The position numbers were made by a program, and so were the translations under genes. DNA of 28,303 nucleotides from NCBI GenBank assembly GCA_023435925.1, contig JAEZLF010000048.1, forward strand, positions 1-28,303, in the 5' to 3' direction. Below are positions 1 through 8,553 of this stretch, piece after piece. The stretch's first letter is position 1; the number at the start of each line of letters is the position of its first letter. Source of the DNA: Bacillota bacterium. GTDB lineage: Bacteria; Bacillota; Clostridia; Acetivibrionales; DTU013. The notes under the pieces are model-generated. The model did no database searches. It was not told the DNA's origin and was given only the letters and a program-made list of their open reading frames with translations.

Positions 1-406
1 CCAGAAAATAAATCAATGCGGTTCCCCTCAATTTCCATTGCATTCTGGCAATTGCATACGAAGAAGTGCATACAAGCAGACTTGTAATTGCTATGGTACA
101 TGCAGTCACTATGACGCTATTGAAAAAGTATACCATTACATTTCCGGCAGTTAAAGCCGTAGTATAATTTGAAATTCTCCAGATCTGGGGCAACCCAATA
201 ACATTTCCTCCAAAAATCTCGGCGTTATTTTTAAAGGAAAATGTAATAAGCCAAAAAAGCGGAAAAATCTGGATAAGAGCAAAAAGACAAAGGAATATAA
301 ATATTATTACCGATATCGCGCTCTTAGACTTTTTATTTGATGATTTTAAGGATCCGTGGGGAGAATTCAATTTTAAATCAGGTTTAATTATAGTACTAGC
401 TTCCAT
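1..406 (-). CDS. Carbohydrate ABC transporter permease, MalG-like (CUT1), partial
   Basis: N-terminal part of an inner-membrane permease that would pair with the MalF-like protein encoded just upstream to move an oligosaccharide into the cell. Read on the minus strand it starts MEASTIIKPD, has a polar cytoplasmic leader of about 30 residues, then a first membrane helix (ISVIIFIFLCLFALIQIFPL), a periplasmic loop with FWLITFSFKNNAEIF and a second hydrophobic segment. The reading frame is open to the window edge, so the EAA loop that would confirm the family is not visible. Two ATGs are possible: position 412 lies only 3 nt from AGGAG, whereas 406 lies 9 nt away, so I chose 406. The gap to the upstream permease gene is about 18 nt, which indicates one operon. 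The family call rests on N-terminal pattern and context. Confidence 0.85.
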   Translation of the reverse strand, partial: MEASTIIKPDLKLNSPHGSLKSSNKKSKSAISVIIFIFLCLFALIQIFPLFWLITFSFKNNAEIFGGNVIGLPQIWRISNYTTALTAGNVMVYFFNSVIVTACTIAITSLLVCTSSYAIARMQWKLRGTALIYFL

Positions 407-424
407 ATTCATATACTCCTGTTC

Positions 425-1309
425 TCAAGACGTTACATCCTTACTGAAAAGCTTTTTGATGATTATCGTGCATACCAGGCATTCCACAATGATGAATATG
501 GCCATGGCACTGCCGTAACCGTATTGGTATTTAGAAAAGATCGCCGTGTACATCAATGTTGTCGGAACTTCGCTTGAATGCAGCGGACCGCCGCCGGTAA
601 TAACGTATATCAGATCGAAGTATTTAAATGATCCGGTAACGGCAAAAATAACGCATACACGAAGGATCGGCTTCATGAGCGGAATACTGATTTTCAATGC
701 AATTGTCGCCTCATTTGCTCCATCAATGAGGGCTGATTCATAAATCTCGGGCGATATGGATTTGGCTGAAGCATACATTATAAGCATGTGGTAACCAATG
801 TGCTGCCATACTATCGCCACAAATACACAACCCAGAGCTTGCTCTGTGCTTGCAATCCACCCGCCGGCCAATGCCTCCAGGCCGATACTCCTTAGCAGCG
901 TATTCAATAGTCCGTAATCCGGATTGTATATTTTAAGCCATAATTGGCCGATAACAACGGTAGAGATAATAACAGGAATAAAAAAAAGAGTTCTGAATAT
1001 TTTTTCCCCTTTGATCCCTCTTGCCAGAATAAGAGCAAGAGTTAATGCAGCAGGCAGTTGGATGCCAACTGAAAGTACGGCCAGGATCAGTGAATTGAGT
1101 ACGGCTTTGGGGAACCCATCCACGTTGTTGTAAAACAGATTAATAAAATTTTTAAACCCAACAAATATGCTTTCTGAGAAGCCATCCCATTTCAATGTAC
1201 TGTAGTAAACAGAAAAGAATATTGGCAGAATGACAATTGTGGTAAACAGCAGAAAGGCTGGGAAGACGAATATGAAGATTGCTTTCTTATCACTTAACAG
1301 CTTTTGCAC
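425..1309 (-). CDS. Carbohydrate ABC transporter permease, MalF-like (CUT1)
   Basis: A 294-residue inner-membrane permease of a sugar ABC importer. It has about six hydrophobic helices, the first near residues 8-32. Near the C-terminal third is the EAA loop (ESALIDGANEATIALKISIP), the family's contact site for the ATPase. The start is a GTG at 1309 preceded by GGAAGG about 7 nt away; no better ATG exists. It lies between the binding protein gene and the MalG-like gene on the same strand, the usual CUT1 order. No ATPase gene is in the operon, which in Firmicutes usually means a shared MsmX-like ATPase encoded elsewhere (established for the family, inferred here). The substrate cannot be read from the sequence. 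Confidence 0.93.
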   Translation of the reverse strand: MQKLLSDKKAIFIFVFPAFLLFTTIVILPIFFSVYYSTLKWDGFSESIFVGFKNFINLFYNNVDGFPKAVLNSLILAVLSVGIQLPAALTLALILARGIKGEKIFRTLFFIPVIISTVVIGQLWLKIYNPDYGLLNTLLRSIGLEALAGGWIASTEQALGCVFVAIVWQHIGYHMLIMYASAKSISPEIYESALIDGANEATIALKISIPLMKPILRVCVIFAVTGSFKYFDLIYVITGGGPLHSSEVPTTLMYTAIFSKYQYGYGSAMAIFIIVECLVCTIIIKKLFSKDVTS

Positions 1310-1338
1310 CTTGTGACCTTCCCTTCTTATATTAATAT

Positions 1339-1366
1339 CCCTGCCGGCCTTTTATAGCCGGCAGGG
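1339..1366 (-). terminator. Intercistronic stem-loop between binding protein and permease genes
   Basis: Perfect 10-bp GC-rich inverted repeat (CCCTGCCGGC with GCCGGCAGGG, 8-nt loop) in the 91-bp gap between the binding-protein gene and the first permease gene. In the transcribed direction no U-run follows, so it is more likely a 3'-end stabiliser or partial attenuator that keeps binding-protein mRNA above permease mRNA than a full terminator. Such an arrangement is known for other sugar ABC operons; here it is inferred from position and sequence. The second transporter operon in the window has a similar hairpin at the same place. Confidence 0.65.
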
Positions 1367-1400
1367 GAAATATGCAATATTCCAATTTGTTTTTCAATTG

Positions 1401-2768
1401 TTACTGTTCGTTAAGAGCTGTTTGCATCTTCTGCGCAAACTCCTCCGGTGTCATGTTACCGCCGAAGATCTCAGCAACTAAATCCTTGTGAGTCTGGGCA
1501 TCGTTACCTTGGAGGAAAATGTCCCAGGCAGATACATTGCCTTCTGCAGGTTTGGCAATATTCTCCATAATTTCCAATTGCACAGGATTAAGCTTGGATT
1601 GGTCAAACTTGCTGTAATCCCACATCGGCAGTGCATTACCAGTCAGGAAGAATTGGTCGGATACAGCCTGAGAAAGATACAGTGCGAGTTTCGCAGCTTG
1701 TTCTTCATATTTTGTATTCTTTGAAACAAGGAAGCAGACAGCACCACCGCCTACATAGCTGGTATTACCAGCCCCATCAGAAATGGTGGGGAAAGGATGG
1801 ACCTCGATCTGTCCGTCGACTTCTGATCCCTTAATTTTGCCTCCTGAGGCGTTAAGGCCATAATACATAGCCATTTTACCAGAGAAGAATGCCGCCTCGG
1901 ATTCGTCTCTGCTGTTACCGAGGGCGTTGGGACCAAAGGCGCCGACGTCTACAAGCTGTTTAAGTTTATCTGCAGCTTTAATAAACGGTTCGGTATTGAA
2001 GGAGCCTTTTTTGTTCAGTGCATCAACAACGGCAGCAGGACCTGCTTCACGAAGAGCGATTTGGTTATAGTACCACATGCCAGGCCATAGATCTTTTTCA
2101 CCTACGCACAGAGCAACGATATTTTTTTCTTTCAAGGCCTTGGAAACGTCAATCAGCTCATCAAAGGTCTTTGGTACAGATAACCCGTTAGCGGAGAGAA
2201 TTTCTGTGTTTACAAAGAAAGTTCCGACCTGCTGGGTACAGCAAACACTGTAAGTTTTTCCGTCAAACTGCACCAATGCGCCGGGAAGTATCTGTGCCTT
2301 GATGTCATCGGTGATATAGCTGTCAATAGCGGCTACTTTGCCGGCATCTACAAATGGCTTGGAAAAGCCCTGCGGCCATGAGAAGAAAACATCAGGTGCT
2401 TCGTCCGCTGCAACCGCCGTCTTGATTTTTGTTTTATATGGATCGTTTGCAGTGGTACTCCTCGTTACCTGGATGTCAGGGTTATTATCGTTCCATTCCT
2501 TTACAATAGCGTCCATAAGCGATTTTTGGGGATCTCCCGGCCAAGCGTCCCACAAATTAAGGGTAACCTTCTGGCTTTCGGTATTCGCATCATTCTGACT
2601 GCCGGTATCCGCATCGTTCTGGCTGATGGTGCTAACCTCCTCCTGTGTACCGGGGTTCGTCTTGGAGCCGGAAGTTGCGCATGCGGACAATCCAATTACC
2701 ATAACTGTCGCCAATGCAGCAGCCCCCAGTCTTCTTGAGAGGATAGTGAAACATTTTGGCTTTTTCAT
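1401..2768 (-). CDS. Extracellular sugar-binding lipoprotein of ABC transporter (SBP family 1)
   Basis: A 455-residue solute-binding lipoprotein that should capture an oligosaccharide outside the cell and deliver it to the two permeases encoded downstream. It has a basic N-terminus, a hydrophobic signal segment and a lipobox LSAC with the acylated Cys at residue 30. A low-complexity linker (about residues 31-66) contains an octapeptide repeat SQNDADTG/SQNDANTE. The mature fold starts at VTLNLWDAWPGDP, typical of SBP_bac_1 proteins, and length is normal for the family. The start ATG has AGGAGG 11 nt upstream. It is the first gene of a leftward operon and diverges from a YesM/YesN-type two-component system, the usual regulator of such transporters. 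Substrate is unknown. Confidence 0.93.
   Translation of the reverse strand: MKKPKCFTILSRRLGAAALATVMVIGLSACATSGSKTNPGTQEEVSTISQNDADTGSQNDANTESQKVTLNLWDAWPGDPQKSLMDAIVKEWNDNNPDIQVTRSTTANDPYKTKIKTAVAADEAPDVFFSWPQGFSKPFVDAGKVAAIDSYITDDIKAQILPGALVQFDGKTYSVCCTQQVGTFFVNTEILSANGLSVPKTFDELIDVSKALKEKNIVALCVGEKDLWPGMWYYNQIALREAGPAAVVDALNKKGSFNTEPFIKAADKLKQLVDVGAFGPNALGNSRDESEAAFFSGKMAMYYGLNASGGKIKGSEVDGQIEVHPFPTISDGAGNTSYVGGGAVCFLVSKNTKYEEQAAKLALYLSQAVSDQFFLTGNALPMWDYSKFDQSKLNPVQLEIMENIAKPAEGNVSAWDIFLQGNDAQTHKDLVAEIFGGNMTPEEFAQKMQTALNEQ
2569..2616 (-). repeat. 24-bp tandem duplication coding an octapeptide in the lipoprotein linker
   Basis: Two adjacent 24-bp units, 2569-2592 and 2593-2616, plus a partial third unit, encode SQNDADTG, SQNDANTE and SQ. 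The units differ at a few positions, so the duplication is not brand new. It lies in the flexible linker between the acylated Cys and the binding domain, where length change would be tolerated. Confidence 0.8.
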
Positions 2769-2811
2769 TAGATAGATAACCTCCTATATTTTATATTAAA
2801 GCATGAATCCG

Positions 2812-2817
2812 ATTATA
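2812..2817 (-). promoter_or_regulatory. Putative -10 box of the first sugar-transporter operon
   Basis: A perfect TATAAT on the minus strand, 44 nt upstream of the binding-protein start codon. No good -35 hexamer lies 16-18 nt further upstream, which fits an activator-dependent promoter. The putative regulator repeats at 2847-2878 sit just upstream of where the -35 would be. Confidence 0.45.
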
Positions 2818-2846
2818 AAATACATACAAGAGCATAAGAACACAAT

Positions 2847-2952
2847 TTTTTTACTAAATTCTAAAAATTTTTTACCAATGTTATGACTTATGTTGAACAA
2901 AAAAAATAGCATAGTAAAATGTAATAGTATTAATCATAAATTTTTTTACTAC
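2847..2952. promoter_or_regulatory. Direct repeats TTTTTTACYAM, candidate response-regulator binding sites
   Basis: Three same-orientation copies of an 11-bp motif lie in the divergent intergenic region: TTTTTTACTAA at 2847-2857, TTTTTTACCAA at 2868-2878 and TTTTTTACTAC at 2942-2952. The first two are exactly 21 bp apart, two helical turns, the spacing typical of AraC-family direct-repeat operators. They would centre near -47 and -68 relative to a start site predicted from the TATAAT at 2812-2817. The AraC-type response regulator encoded at 4733 is the obvious candidate binder (inference). The region is AT-rich, so chance T-runs are a real alternative. Confidence 0.4.
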
Positions 2953-2994
2953 AAAACAAAATGTCAAATCTTTTTGTTTTGTTAAGGAGTTTGC

Positions 2995-4740
2995 ATGAAA
3001 AAGGCCGCCGAAAGAATTAGTAAATGGTTTATGGATCTGATGCTGACAACAAAAATAATTATAAGCTATTCGATTGCATTTATTACTTTTTTTGTGGTCA
3101 TCACATTCTCCTACCAGCAAATCAGCAATGATAATACTGTTAATAAGGTAAGCCAGATGTCCACCGAAATTGTCGAATTAATCGGCTATAATTTTAATTT
3201 TATTATAGATACTGTCAACAACCAGTCAAAAACACTCATTTCCAATAGACTGTTACAGGATACCCTTAAAAGCGGGAACGCAGACTTTAATAATCAAATG
3301 CTGATTTCAAATTACCTTGCTGAATTTATCAACTTTAACAGTATGATTTCCTCTATCTATATCTTTGATCTGAACGGAAATAAATATTATATTGAGAATG
3401 CAACTCCAAAGGACGTATGCCTGGAAAGCATAAAAAAACAAAAATGGTATGATAGACTGGTGAAATTAAATGGGGGCTACCTTATTTCCGTTAATGGGGG
3501 AGACACTCTCGGAAGCGAAAGCGGCAATTATATATCATTAATGAGAGTAGTCAACGGACTCGACAGCCAGAAACCGATTGGTTATCTTATTATCAACGTC
3601 TCTGCAGACTACATAAACAAAGCCCTCTATAATGGTAACAGCCAATATAATACAAAATTCATTCTAAGGGATGAAATTGGCAATGTTTTCATTTGTCCTG
3701 AAAATCAAGAATTCTACAATGTTCTCGATAAAAAACTAGATAAATCACAAATCATTCAAATTGACAAAAGTGATTATATCTTATCCACTACATATAACAA
3801 CTACGGCTGGAAAATTACCAGCATCACACCTTTCAATGAGTTGAAGAAACAGTCGCACACATACAATATTTCGATATTTGTCGCAGTTGTGATGAGTGGT
3901 GTCTTATTTATGCTGGGGATGGTTTTTGTCTCAATGATGATTACAAAACCAATCCATAAACTTGCCTCAGCAATGTCCGAGGTGGAAAAGGGCGAGTTCA
4001 AGGAAGCCGTGTTCGAAACCGGGAATGACGAGATAGGGAAGCTAAAAGATGTATACAATATGATAATCCGCGAGATTCAAAGGCTGTTTGAAAAAATAGT
4101 CAATGAAAATAAAGCTAAGAGGAAAAAGGAGCTTGAGGTTCTCCAGTCCCAGATAAAACCACATTTCCTATACAATTCCTTCGATGCAATCAGTTCGCTT
4201 GCCTTGTCGGGAAACAACCGGGAAGTATATGAGGTAGTAAAAGCGCTCGGAAAGTTTTATAAAGGCTTTTTAAATAACGGGAATGAAGAAATTACGGTAA
4301 AGCAAGAATTGGAGATCGTTGAACAATATTTAAAGATTCAAAAGATCCGGTTCGATGATAAATTTATCTTCCAAAAGAATTATGACGAAAGAGTATTCAA
4401 TTATACTATTCCAAGGCTTACTCTGCAGCCTCTTGTGGAAAATGCCTTCAACCACGGCATACGGCCTATGTCCGGTAACGGAACAATAACGCTGGCGGCC
4501 TGCTATACAGAAAATGGTGCTACATTAAAGGTTTCGGACAACGGCATCGGCATGGATGAAGATACCGTTAGGGCCATCAAAGAAGGACGCACCTTGGGCG
4601 TAGGACTGAAAGCCACAATAGAAAGGCTTCGAATTTACTACAATAAGCCTAATGTGTTCAACATAGAGAGTGAAAAAGGCCGGGGTACAATCATCACCAT
4701 TAACATACCCAATAATCAGGAGAATGAGGAGCATGGCTGA
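2995..4740 (+). CDS. YesM-type sensor histidine kinase
   Basis: A 581-residue membrane sensor kinase that should phosphorylate the AraC-type regulator encoded next. Order of parts: a first membrane helix at about residues 20-40, an extracytoplasmic Cache-like sensing region (about 41-285), a second helix (about 290-315), a HAMP linker containing TKPIHKLASAM, the His_kinase block LQSQIKPHFLYNSFDA with the phospho-acceptor expected at His390, and a GHKL ATPase domain with N box LVENAFNHG and G1 box DNGIGMD. AAGGAG precedes the ATG. Its stop overlaps the next gene's start by 8 nt, so the two are translationally coupled. Divergence from a sugar ABC operon argues that it senses extracellular sugar, perhaps with the binding protein (inference). 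Confidence 0.95.
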   Translation: MKKAAERISKWFMDLMLTTKIIISYSIAFITFFVVITFSYQQISNDNTVNKVSQMSTEIVELIGYNFNFIIDTVNNQSKTLISNRLLQDTLKSGNADFNNQMLISNYLAEFINFNSMISSIYIFDLNGNKYYIENATPKDVCLESIKKQKWYDRLVKLNGGYLISVNGGDTLGSESGNYISLMRVVNGLDSQKPIGYLIINVSADYINKALYNGNSQYNTKFILRDEIGNVFICPENQEFYNVLDKKLDKSQIIQIDKSDYILSTTYNNYGWKITSITPFNELKKQSHTYNISIFVAVVMSGVLFMLGMVFVSMMITKPIHKLASAMSEVEKGEFKEAVFETGNDEIGKLKDVYNMIIREIQRLFEKIVNENKAKRKKELEVLQSQIKPHFLYNSFDAISSLALSGNNREVYEVVKALGKFYKGFLNNGNEEITVKQELEIVEQYLKIQKIRFDDKFIFQKNYDERVFNYTIPRLTLQPLVENAFNHGIRPMSGNGTITLAACYTENGATLKVSDNGIGMDEDTVRAIKEGRTLGVGLKATIERLRIYYNKPNVFNIESEKGRGTIITINIPNNQENEEHG

Positions 4741-6334
4741 TATTATTAAGATTATAATCGTTGATGACGAAAGGCTGGAGCGAAATTTATTAAGAAACTG
4801 TATTAACTGGGGAACCTTAAATATGGAGATTATCGGTGAAGCTTCAAATTCAGACGAAGCACTGCAACTTCTTGAAAAAGATACTCCGGAAATTGTATTT
4901 ACCGATATCAATATGCCGGTAATCGACGGAATGCAATTCATCGGAATTGCGGCAAAAAGGTTCCCCCATATTAAATTCGTCATCCTTACAGGATTCGACA
5001 GTTTTGCGCATGCGCAAAAAAGTATCAAGCTTGGAGTAGCGGATTTTCTTGTGAAACCTATAGACGATGAGGACGTCTTCAAAACCGCATCCAACCTTAA
5101 GACAATAATTGAGCGTGAAAGAGAAGATCAGATTGAATACAATCAACTGAGAAAACAGCTTTATGATAATTTACCGTATTTGAAAGAGCGTTTCTTGTAT
5201 GAGCTTCTCAAAGGTGAAATTGATGATGAAACAATAAAAGAAAAGCTCTCTTTTTTAGGCATCCAGTACAAATACGAGTGTTTTCAGGTAGCAGCGATTG
5301 AGATAAACCATTTGAATAGCGAAAATGAAGAATTAAGGTATATGCACAGCATGAAAGTCATGAATCTTGTCAAGCAAGATTTTGCCGATAACCGGTATGC
5401 ACAGATTTTCTTTGACTCGGCTAACAGGATTATTATACTGAACAACGATGAGGATTCCGACCTGTATGAGAAATGCGAGCTTTTGAAGGACCATATTGCC
5501 CGGGATCTCAATTATTCTGTAGGTATAGGGCTTGGCAGCCTCAAAAAGAAACCGCAGGAAATCTGTATCTCATACAAGCAGGCCCTTGACGCTCTCGATT
5601 ACCGTTTATCGATCGGCAACAACGCAGTAATTTTATACAGCCACGTTCATTTCAACAACAGTGAAATTAAAACTGATACGGCAAAGCTATATAGCAAGCT
5701 GAACCTGTACCTCAAATCCGGACTGAAGTGTAATGCAAAGGAAACCATCGAAGTCCTTCTGAACGACATTGACCTAAAGGGTCCTTCCGCAGTCCACCAG
5801 ATCCATATTACTGCTCTTGAAATTTCAATGATATGCTTGAAAAATTCTGAGGACGAGGGGTTTGAGGAAGAATCGTATAAATCCGGAATTCAGTCATTCA
5901 ATAAGATTTTCACTATGAATACCATCCCTGAAATCAAGGAGCACCTTTTTAACGTAGTTGAAAGTGCAACTCAGGTAATCGACCGGCAGAAAATCGATAA
6001 AATCAATACGCTTATTAAAAACATCAAAAGGTATGTGGATGAAAACTATGCAAGCCATGATTTGACGCTTTCCAATGTGGCCAAAGTTTTTTATATCAAT
6101 TCCAGCTATTTAAGCAGAACTTTTAAAAAAGAAGCAGGTATCAGCTTTATTGAGTATCTTACGACAGTAAGAATGGAAAAAGCATTGAGCTTACTTTCAG
6201 AAAAGAATGGGATGAAAACATTTGAAATTGCCGACGTCGTGGGGATATCCGACCCAAATTATTTCGGTACCTGCTTCAAAAAATATACCGGTGTATCGGT
6301 AAGTATTTACCGAAAAGGGCACCCACAGCAGTAA
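4733..6334 (+). CDS. YesN-type response regulator with AraC DNA-binding domain
   Basis: A 533-residue transcription regulator. The N-terminal receiver domain (about 1-120) has the acidic pair D11/D12, phospho-acceptor D58 in the FTDINMP motif, and the conserved Lys in FLVKP. A long central region of about 300 residues follows, as is usual for YesN-type proteins, and a C-terminal AraC double helix-turn-helix (about 425-533) with LTLSNVAKVFYINSSYLSRT and the second signature FEIADVVGISDPNYFGTCFK. I chose the ATG at 4733 because MADIIKIIIVDDE begins a standard receiver domain; it overlaps the kinase stop (ATGGCTGA). An in-frame ATG at 4724 lies too close to its AGGAG. It probably activates the divergent sugar-transporter operon through the direct repeats at 2847-2952 (inference). 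Confidence 0.95.
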   Translation: MADIIKIIIVDDERLERNLLRNCINWGTLNMEIIGEASNSDEALQLLEKDTPEIVFTDINMPVIDGMQFIGIAAKRFPHIKFVILTGFDSFAHAQKSIKLGVADFLVKPIDDEDVFKTASNLKTIIEREREDQIEYNQLRKQLYDNLPYLKERFLYELLKGEIDDETIKEKLSFLGIQYKYECFQVAAIEINHLNSENEELRYMHSMKVMNLVKQDFADNRYAQIFFDSANRIIILNNDEDSDLYEKCELLKDHIARDLNYSVGIGLGSLKKKPQEICISYKQALDALDYRLSIGNNAVILYSHVHFNNSEIKTDTAKLYSKLNLYLKSGLKCNAKETIEVLLNDIDLKGPSAVHQIHITALEISMICLKNSEDEGFEEESYKSGIQSFNKIFTMNTIPEIKEHLFNVVESATQVIDRQKIDKINTLIKNIKRYVDENYASHDLTLSNVAKVFYINSSYLSRTFKKEAGISFIEYLTTVRMEKALSLLSEKNGMKTFEIADVVGISDPNYFGTCFKKYTGVSVSIYRKGHPQQ

Positions 6335-6359
6335 GGACTAATAACCTTACATCCAAGTT

Positions 6360-6387
6360 GATTCGCTTCCCCCAGCGAGAATCTTTT
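6360..6387 (+). terminator. Stem-loop with T-run after the YesN-type regulator gene
   Basis: GATTCGCT pairs with AGCGA-GAATC (2-nt bulge) around a C-rich loop, followed by TTTT. It lies 26 bp after the regulator stop codon and is the first of two hairpins in a row. Confidence 0.5.
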
Positions 6388-6403
6388 GCAGGTGTGAAAC
6401 AAA

Positions 6404-6438
6404 GCACAGGGTACAAATTCGTATCCTGTGCCTCTTTA
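6404..6438 (+). terminator. Second stem-loop after the YesN-type regulator gene
   Basis: An 11-bp stem with one G-U pair (GCACAGGGTAC with GTATCCTGTGC, 6-nt loop) followed by a weak T-rich tail CTCTTTA. Together with the preceding hairpin it probably ends the kinase/regulator transcript. Confidence 0.6.
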
Positions 6439-6700
6439 TCCTGACGTGCACGAACTAGCTTTCGTTTGTCTTAATGTCCCCTGACACACACTAACCTGCT
6501 TTAGTTTACTTTAGTATGCTTCAATACCTGACGCACCGCTGCTTCTCAAGATGGTTGTAATCCGATCCGCTTTATGTTAACTCATTAACTTCCCGGTTAG
6601 TTCCTCTCAATCTTTCTGCTATTGCGTTCCCAATTTTTTCACTAAATTTACATTAACGATATACATAACTATTTATTTCATTCCATATGAGTGGTAATAT
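6439..6700. other. Intergenic region at the left edge of module 2
   Basis: This stretch holds the detached 3' fragment of a stress-protein gene (6509-6568, described separately) and otherwise no gene that I can support. The part from 6570 to 6700 is AT-rich and should contain the promoter of the downstream kinase gene, but I see no convincing -35/-10 pair. Confidence 0.5.
6509..6568 (-). pseudogene. Detached 3' end of the YflT-like stress-protein gene; left direct repeat
   Basis: This 60-bp segment matches 13686-13745 at 58 of 60 positions. Read on the minus strand it encodes the last residues of the stress protein (RITTILRSSGASGIEAY, then TAA at 6511-6513). Both mismatches fall in third codon positions and are synonymous, so this copy was once a selected coding sequence. 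Beyond 6568 a short further match (GCTTT-ATG) follows if a 15-nt deletion between ATCC repeats is assumed; after that similarity is lost. It has no start codon and cannot be a gene by itself. It lies in the same orientation as the intact copy and bounds module 2 on the left. Confidence 0.9.
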
Positions 6701-8521
6701 ATGTGTATAAATAAGAAAATGGTGTTATTCATGACGCTTTTCAATTTTCTATGGTCGCTCTTATATATTATTCTGTTCCAGCTTTCCATCACCATGCTGG
6801 TCTACCTGGTTTTCTATGCAAAAAAAAGCGCCCTGCTGAATAGCTTTATTTTTTTTCACATCGTAACCATGTTGTGGACGCTGCACGCCATTTTATACAT
6901 CACTGCCGCCAGCTTTATCAAGGATGACGACAAACTGACCTTTGCCTTCAGCTTGATCAACGGTAAGCTTGGCATGTTCGTGGGGGGCTTCGCAGGATTG
7001 GCATGGCTACTTTTTTCTCTTAACTACATAGGTTGGGAACAGGTGAAAAAAAAACACATCTTGCTGGCTTTTATCACTCCAACGGTCATTCTTTACATCT
7101 CTATGCTTCTTAATCGTTACCATTTTCTATTTTTTGCTGCCGACGGAGATTTCGGAATCCTCTACTGGATCCATGCGATTATTTCCTATTCCTATTCACT
7201 TGCGGGGTTTATCGTCCTGATGATCTATGCCTTCAGCCAGGAACGATACGAGAGGAACCGCACACTTCTGCTCGTTATCGCTTACCTGATACCTTTCATT
7301 TACCTGCTGAGCAGGGAAATCACCGTTTATCTGCTCAAAATGCCACAAAAATTTCCCCCCTATATTACAATGGCGCCGCTTGCGTTTTCCGCTGCCACTG
7401 CTTTTATTACATTCATCATTGCCAGGTATCGCTTTCTAAACATCAAACCTATGGCTGTAAATAAAATAGTTGATAATCTTGATAGGGCTGTATTGATTGT
7501 GGATGGTTCCAATAAGGTGATCAATATGAACAGGTCGTTTATTGAGATTTTTGCCGTTGGAGAAACGGTTAGGCACAATGACAGCATCGCATTTCTCAAT
7601 GACTATATCGGCAGGCATATGGAAGACCTCCCCTCCAATTATGCCATACTTTCTGTAATTAACTCACATTCAGGCGAATTTTTTCAGGGTGAGCTAACTA
7701 TGACGGAATCGTTAAAAAAGTATTATGAAGTCATTATCCAGCCTATACGAGAGGATAGGGGCATTCTCGGCCGGATCATATCCTTTGATGACGTTACATT
7801 GATTCATGATACCATGGAGCAGCTTGAGGAGAAAAATGAAACTTTATCCTATTTGAACAGAGAGCTTCTGGACAAAAATAAGCAGCTACATCATTATGCC
7901 TCCGCGGTGGAAGAACTTGCAATCGCCAATGAGAGGCAGCGGTTATCACGGGATGTTCACGATACCCTCGGCCATACCATGACCGTTTTGATTACCCAGC
8001 TTAAGGTGGCTGATATACTTTGCGATACAAACATAAAAGAGGCAAAGAAAAAAATTAATGAAACCATTTTAATAGCGAAAGACGGCCTGAATGAGCTGAG
8101 AAAATCCATTATGGACCTTACCCTCGGAAAGCTCGCAGAAAATGATATCGAAGCCGCTTTGGCTCAGCTTATCAATGATTTCAGAACGACAGGTATGAAT
8201 GTCGATGCTGTTATAAACGGCCCGCGAGCCATGCTGCCCTCCCGGTATGTGCAAACGCTGTTCAGGCTTTGTCAGGAAGCTCTCACCAACTCATTACGGC
8301 ATGGGAAGGCCGACCATGTTGATATCGTACTGAATTTCGCTAATGACACAGTAAAGGTATTGATTAAAGACAACGGCCTTGGTGCCAGAAATATCGTAAA
8401 AGGCTTCGGCCTCAAGGGTATGGAGGAGAGAATAGCCGCACTGGGTGGTACGATTCATTACGGCTCGGATGGAGAAAGCGGATTTAACATATTCGTAGAG
8501 CTTCCAGTGGCAGAAGCTTGA
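6701..8521 (+). CDS. 7TM sensor histidine kinase with PAS domain (HisKA_3 type)
   Basis: A 606-residue sensor kinase. The N-terminal half has seven hydrophobic helices (to about residue 240), matching the HisKA_7TM-type sensory region. A PAS-like domain follows (about 255-365, starting LDRAVLIVDGSNKVINMN), then a short coiled coil (about 368-400), the HisKA_3 block ERQRLSRDVHDTLGHTMTVL with phospho-acceptor His420, and a GHKL ATPase domain with CQEALTNSLRHG, DNGLGA and GFGLKGMEERIAALGG. The start is uncertain: the ATG used has only a weak GAGTGG upstream, and an in-frame ATG at 6719 has none. The partner regulator gene follows after 32 bp. A sugar transporter operon comes next, so control of uptake is likely (inference). 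The ligand is unknown. Confidence 0.93.
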   Translation: MCINKKMVLFMTLFNFLWSLLYIILFQLSITMLVYLVFYAKKSALLNSFIFFHIVTMLWTLHAILYITAASFIKDDDKLTFAFSLINGKLGMFVGGFAGLAWLLFSLNYIGWEQVKKKHILLAFITPTVILYISMLLNRYHFLFFAADGDFGILYWIHAIISYSYSLAGFIVLMIYAFSQERYERNRTLLLVIAYLIPFIYLLSREITVYLLKMPQKFPPYITMAPLAFSAATAFITFIIARYRFLNIKPMAVNKIVDNLDRAVLIVDGSNKVINMNRSFIEIFAVGETVRHNDSIAFLNDYIGRHMEDLPSNYAILSVINSHSGEFFQGELTMTESLKKYYEVIIQPIREDRGILGRIISFDDVTLIHDTMEQLEEKNETLSYLNRELLDKNKQLHHYASAVEELAIANERQRLSRDVHDTLGHTMTVLITQLKVADILCDTNIKEAKKKINETILIAKDGLNELRKSIMDLTLGKLAENDIEAALAQLINDFRTTGMNVDAVINGPRAMLPSRYVQTLFRLCQEALTNSLRHGKADHVDIVLNFANDTVKVLIKDNGLGARNIVKGFGLKGMEERIAALGGTIHYGSDGESGFNIFVELPVAEA

Positions 8522-8553
8522 TGTTCGTAACAAAGGTTTGAGGAGATGAAAAA

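Noticed and set aside
4525..5094. 189-residue antisense open frame across the kinase/regulator junction
   Set aside because: It lies opposite two well-supported genes, has no ribosome site and no recognisable domain; it is a shadow frame.
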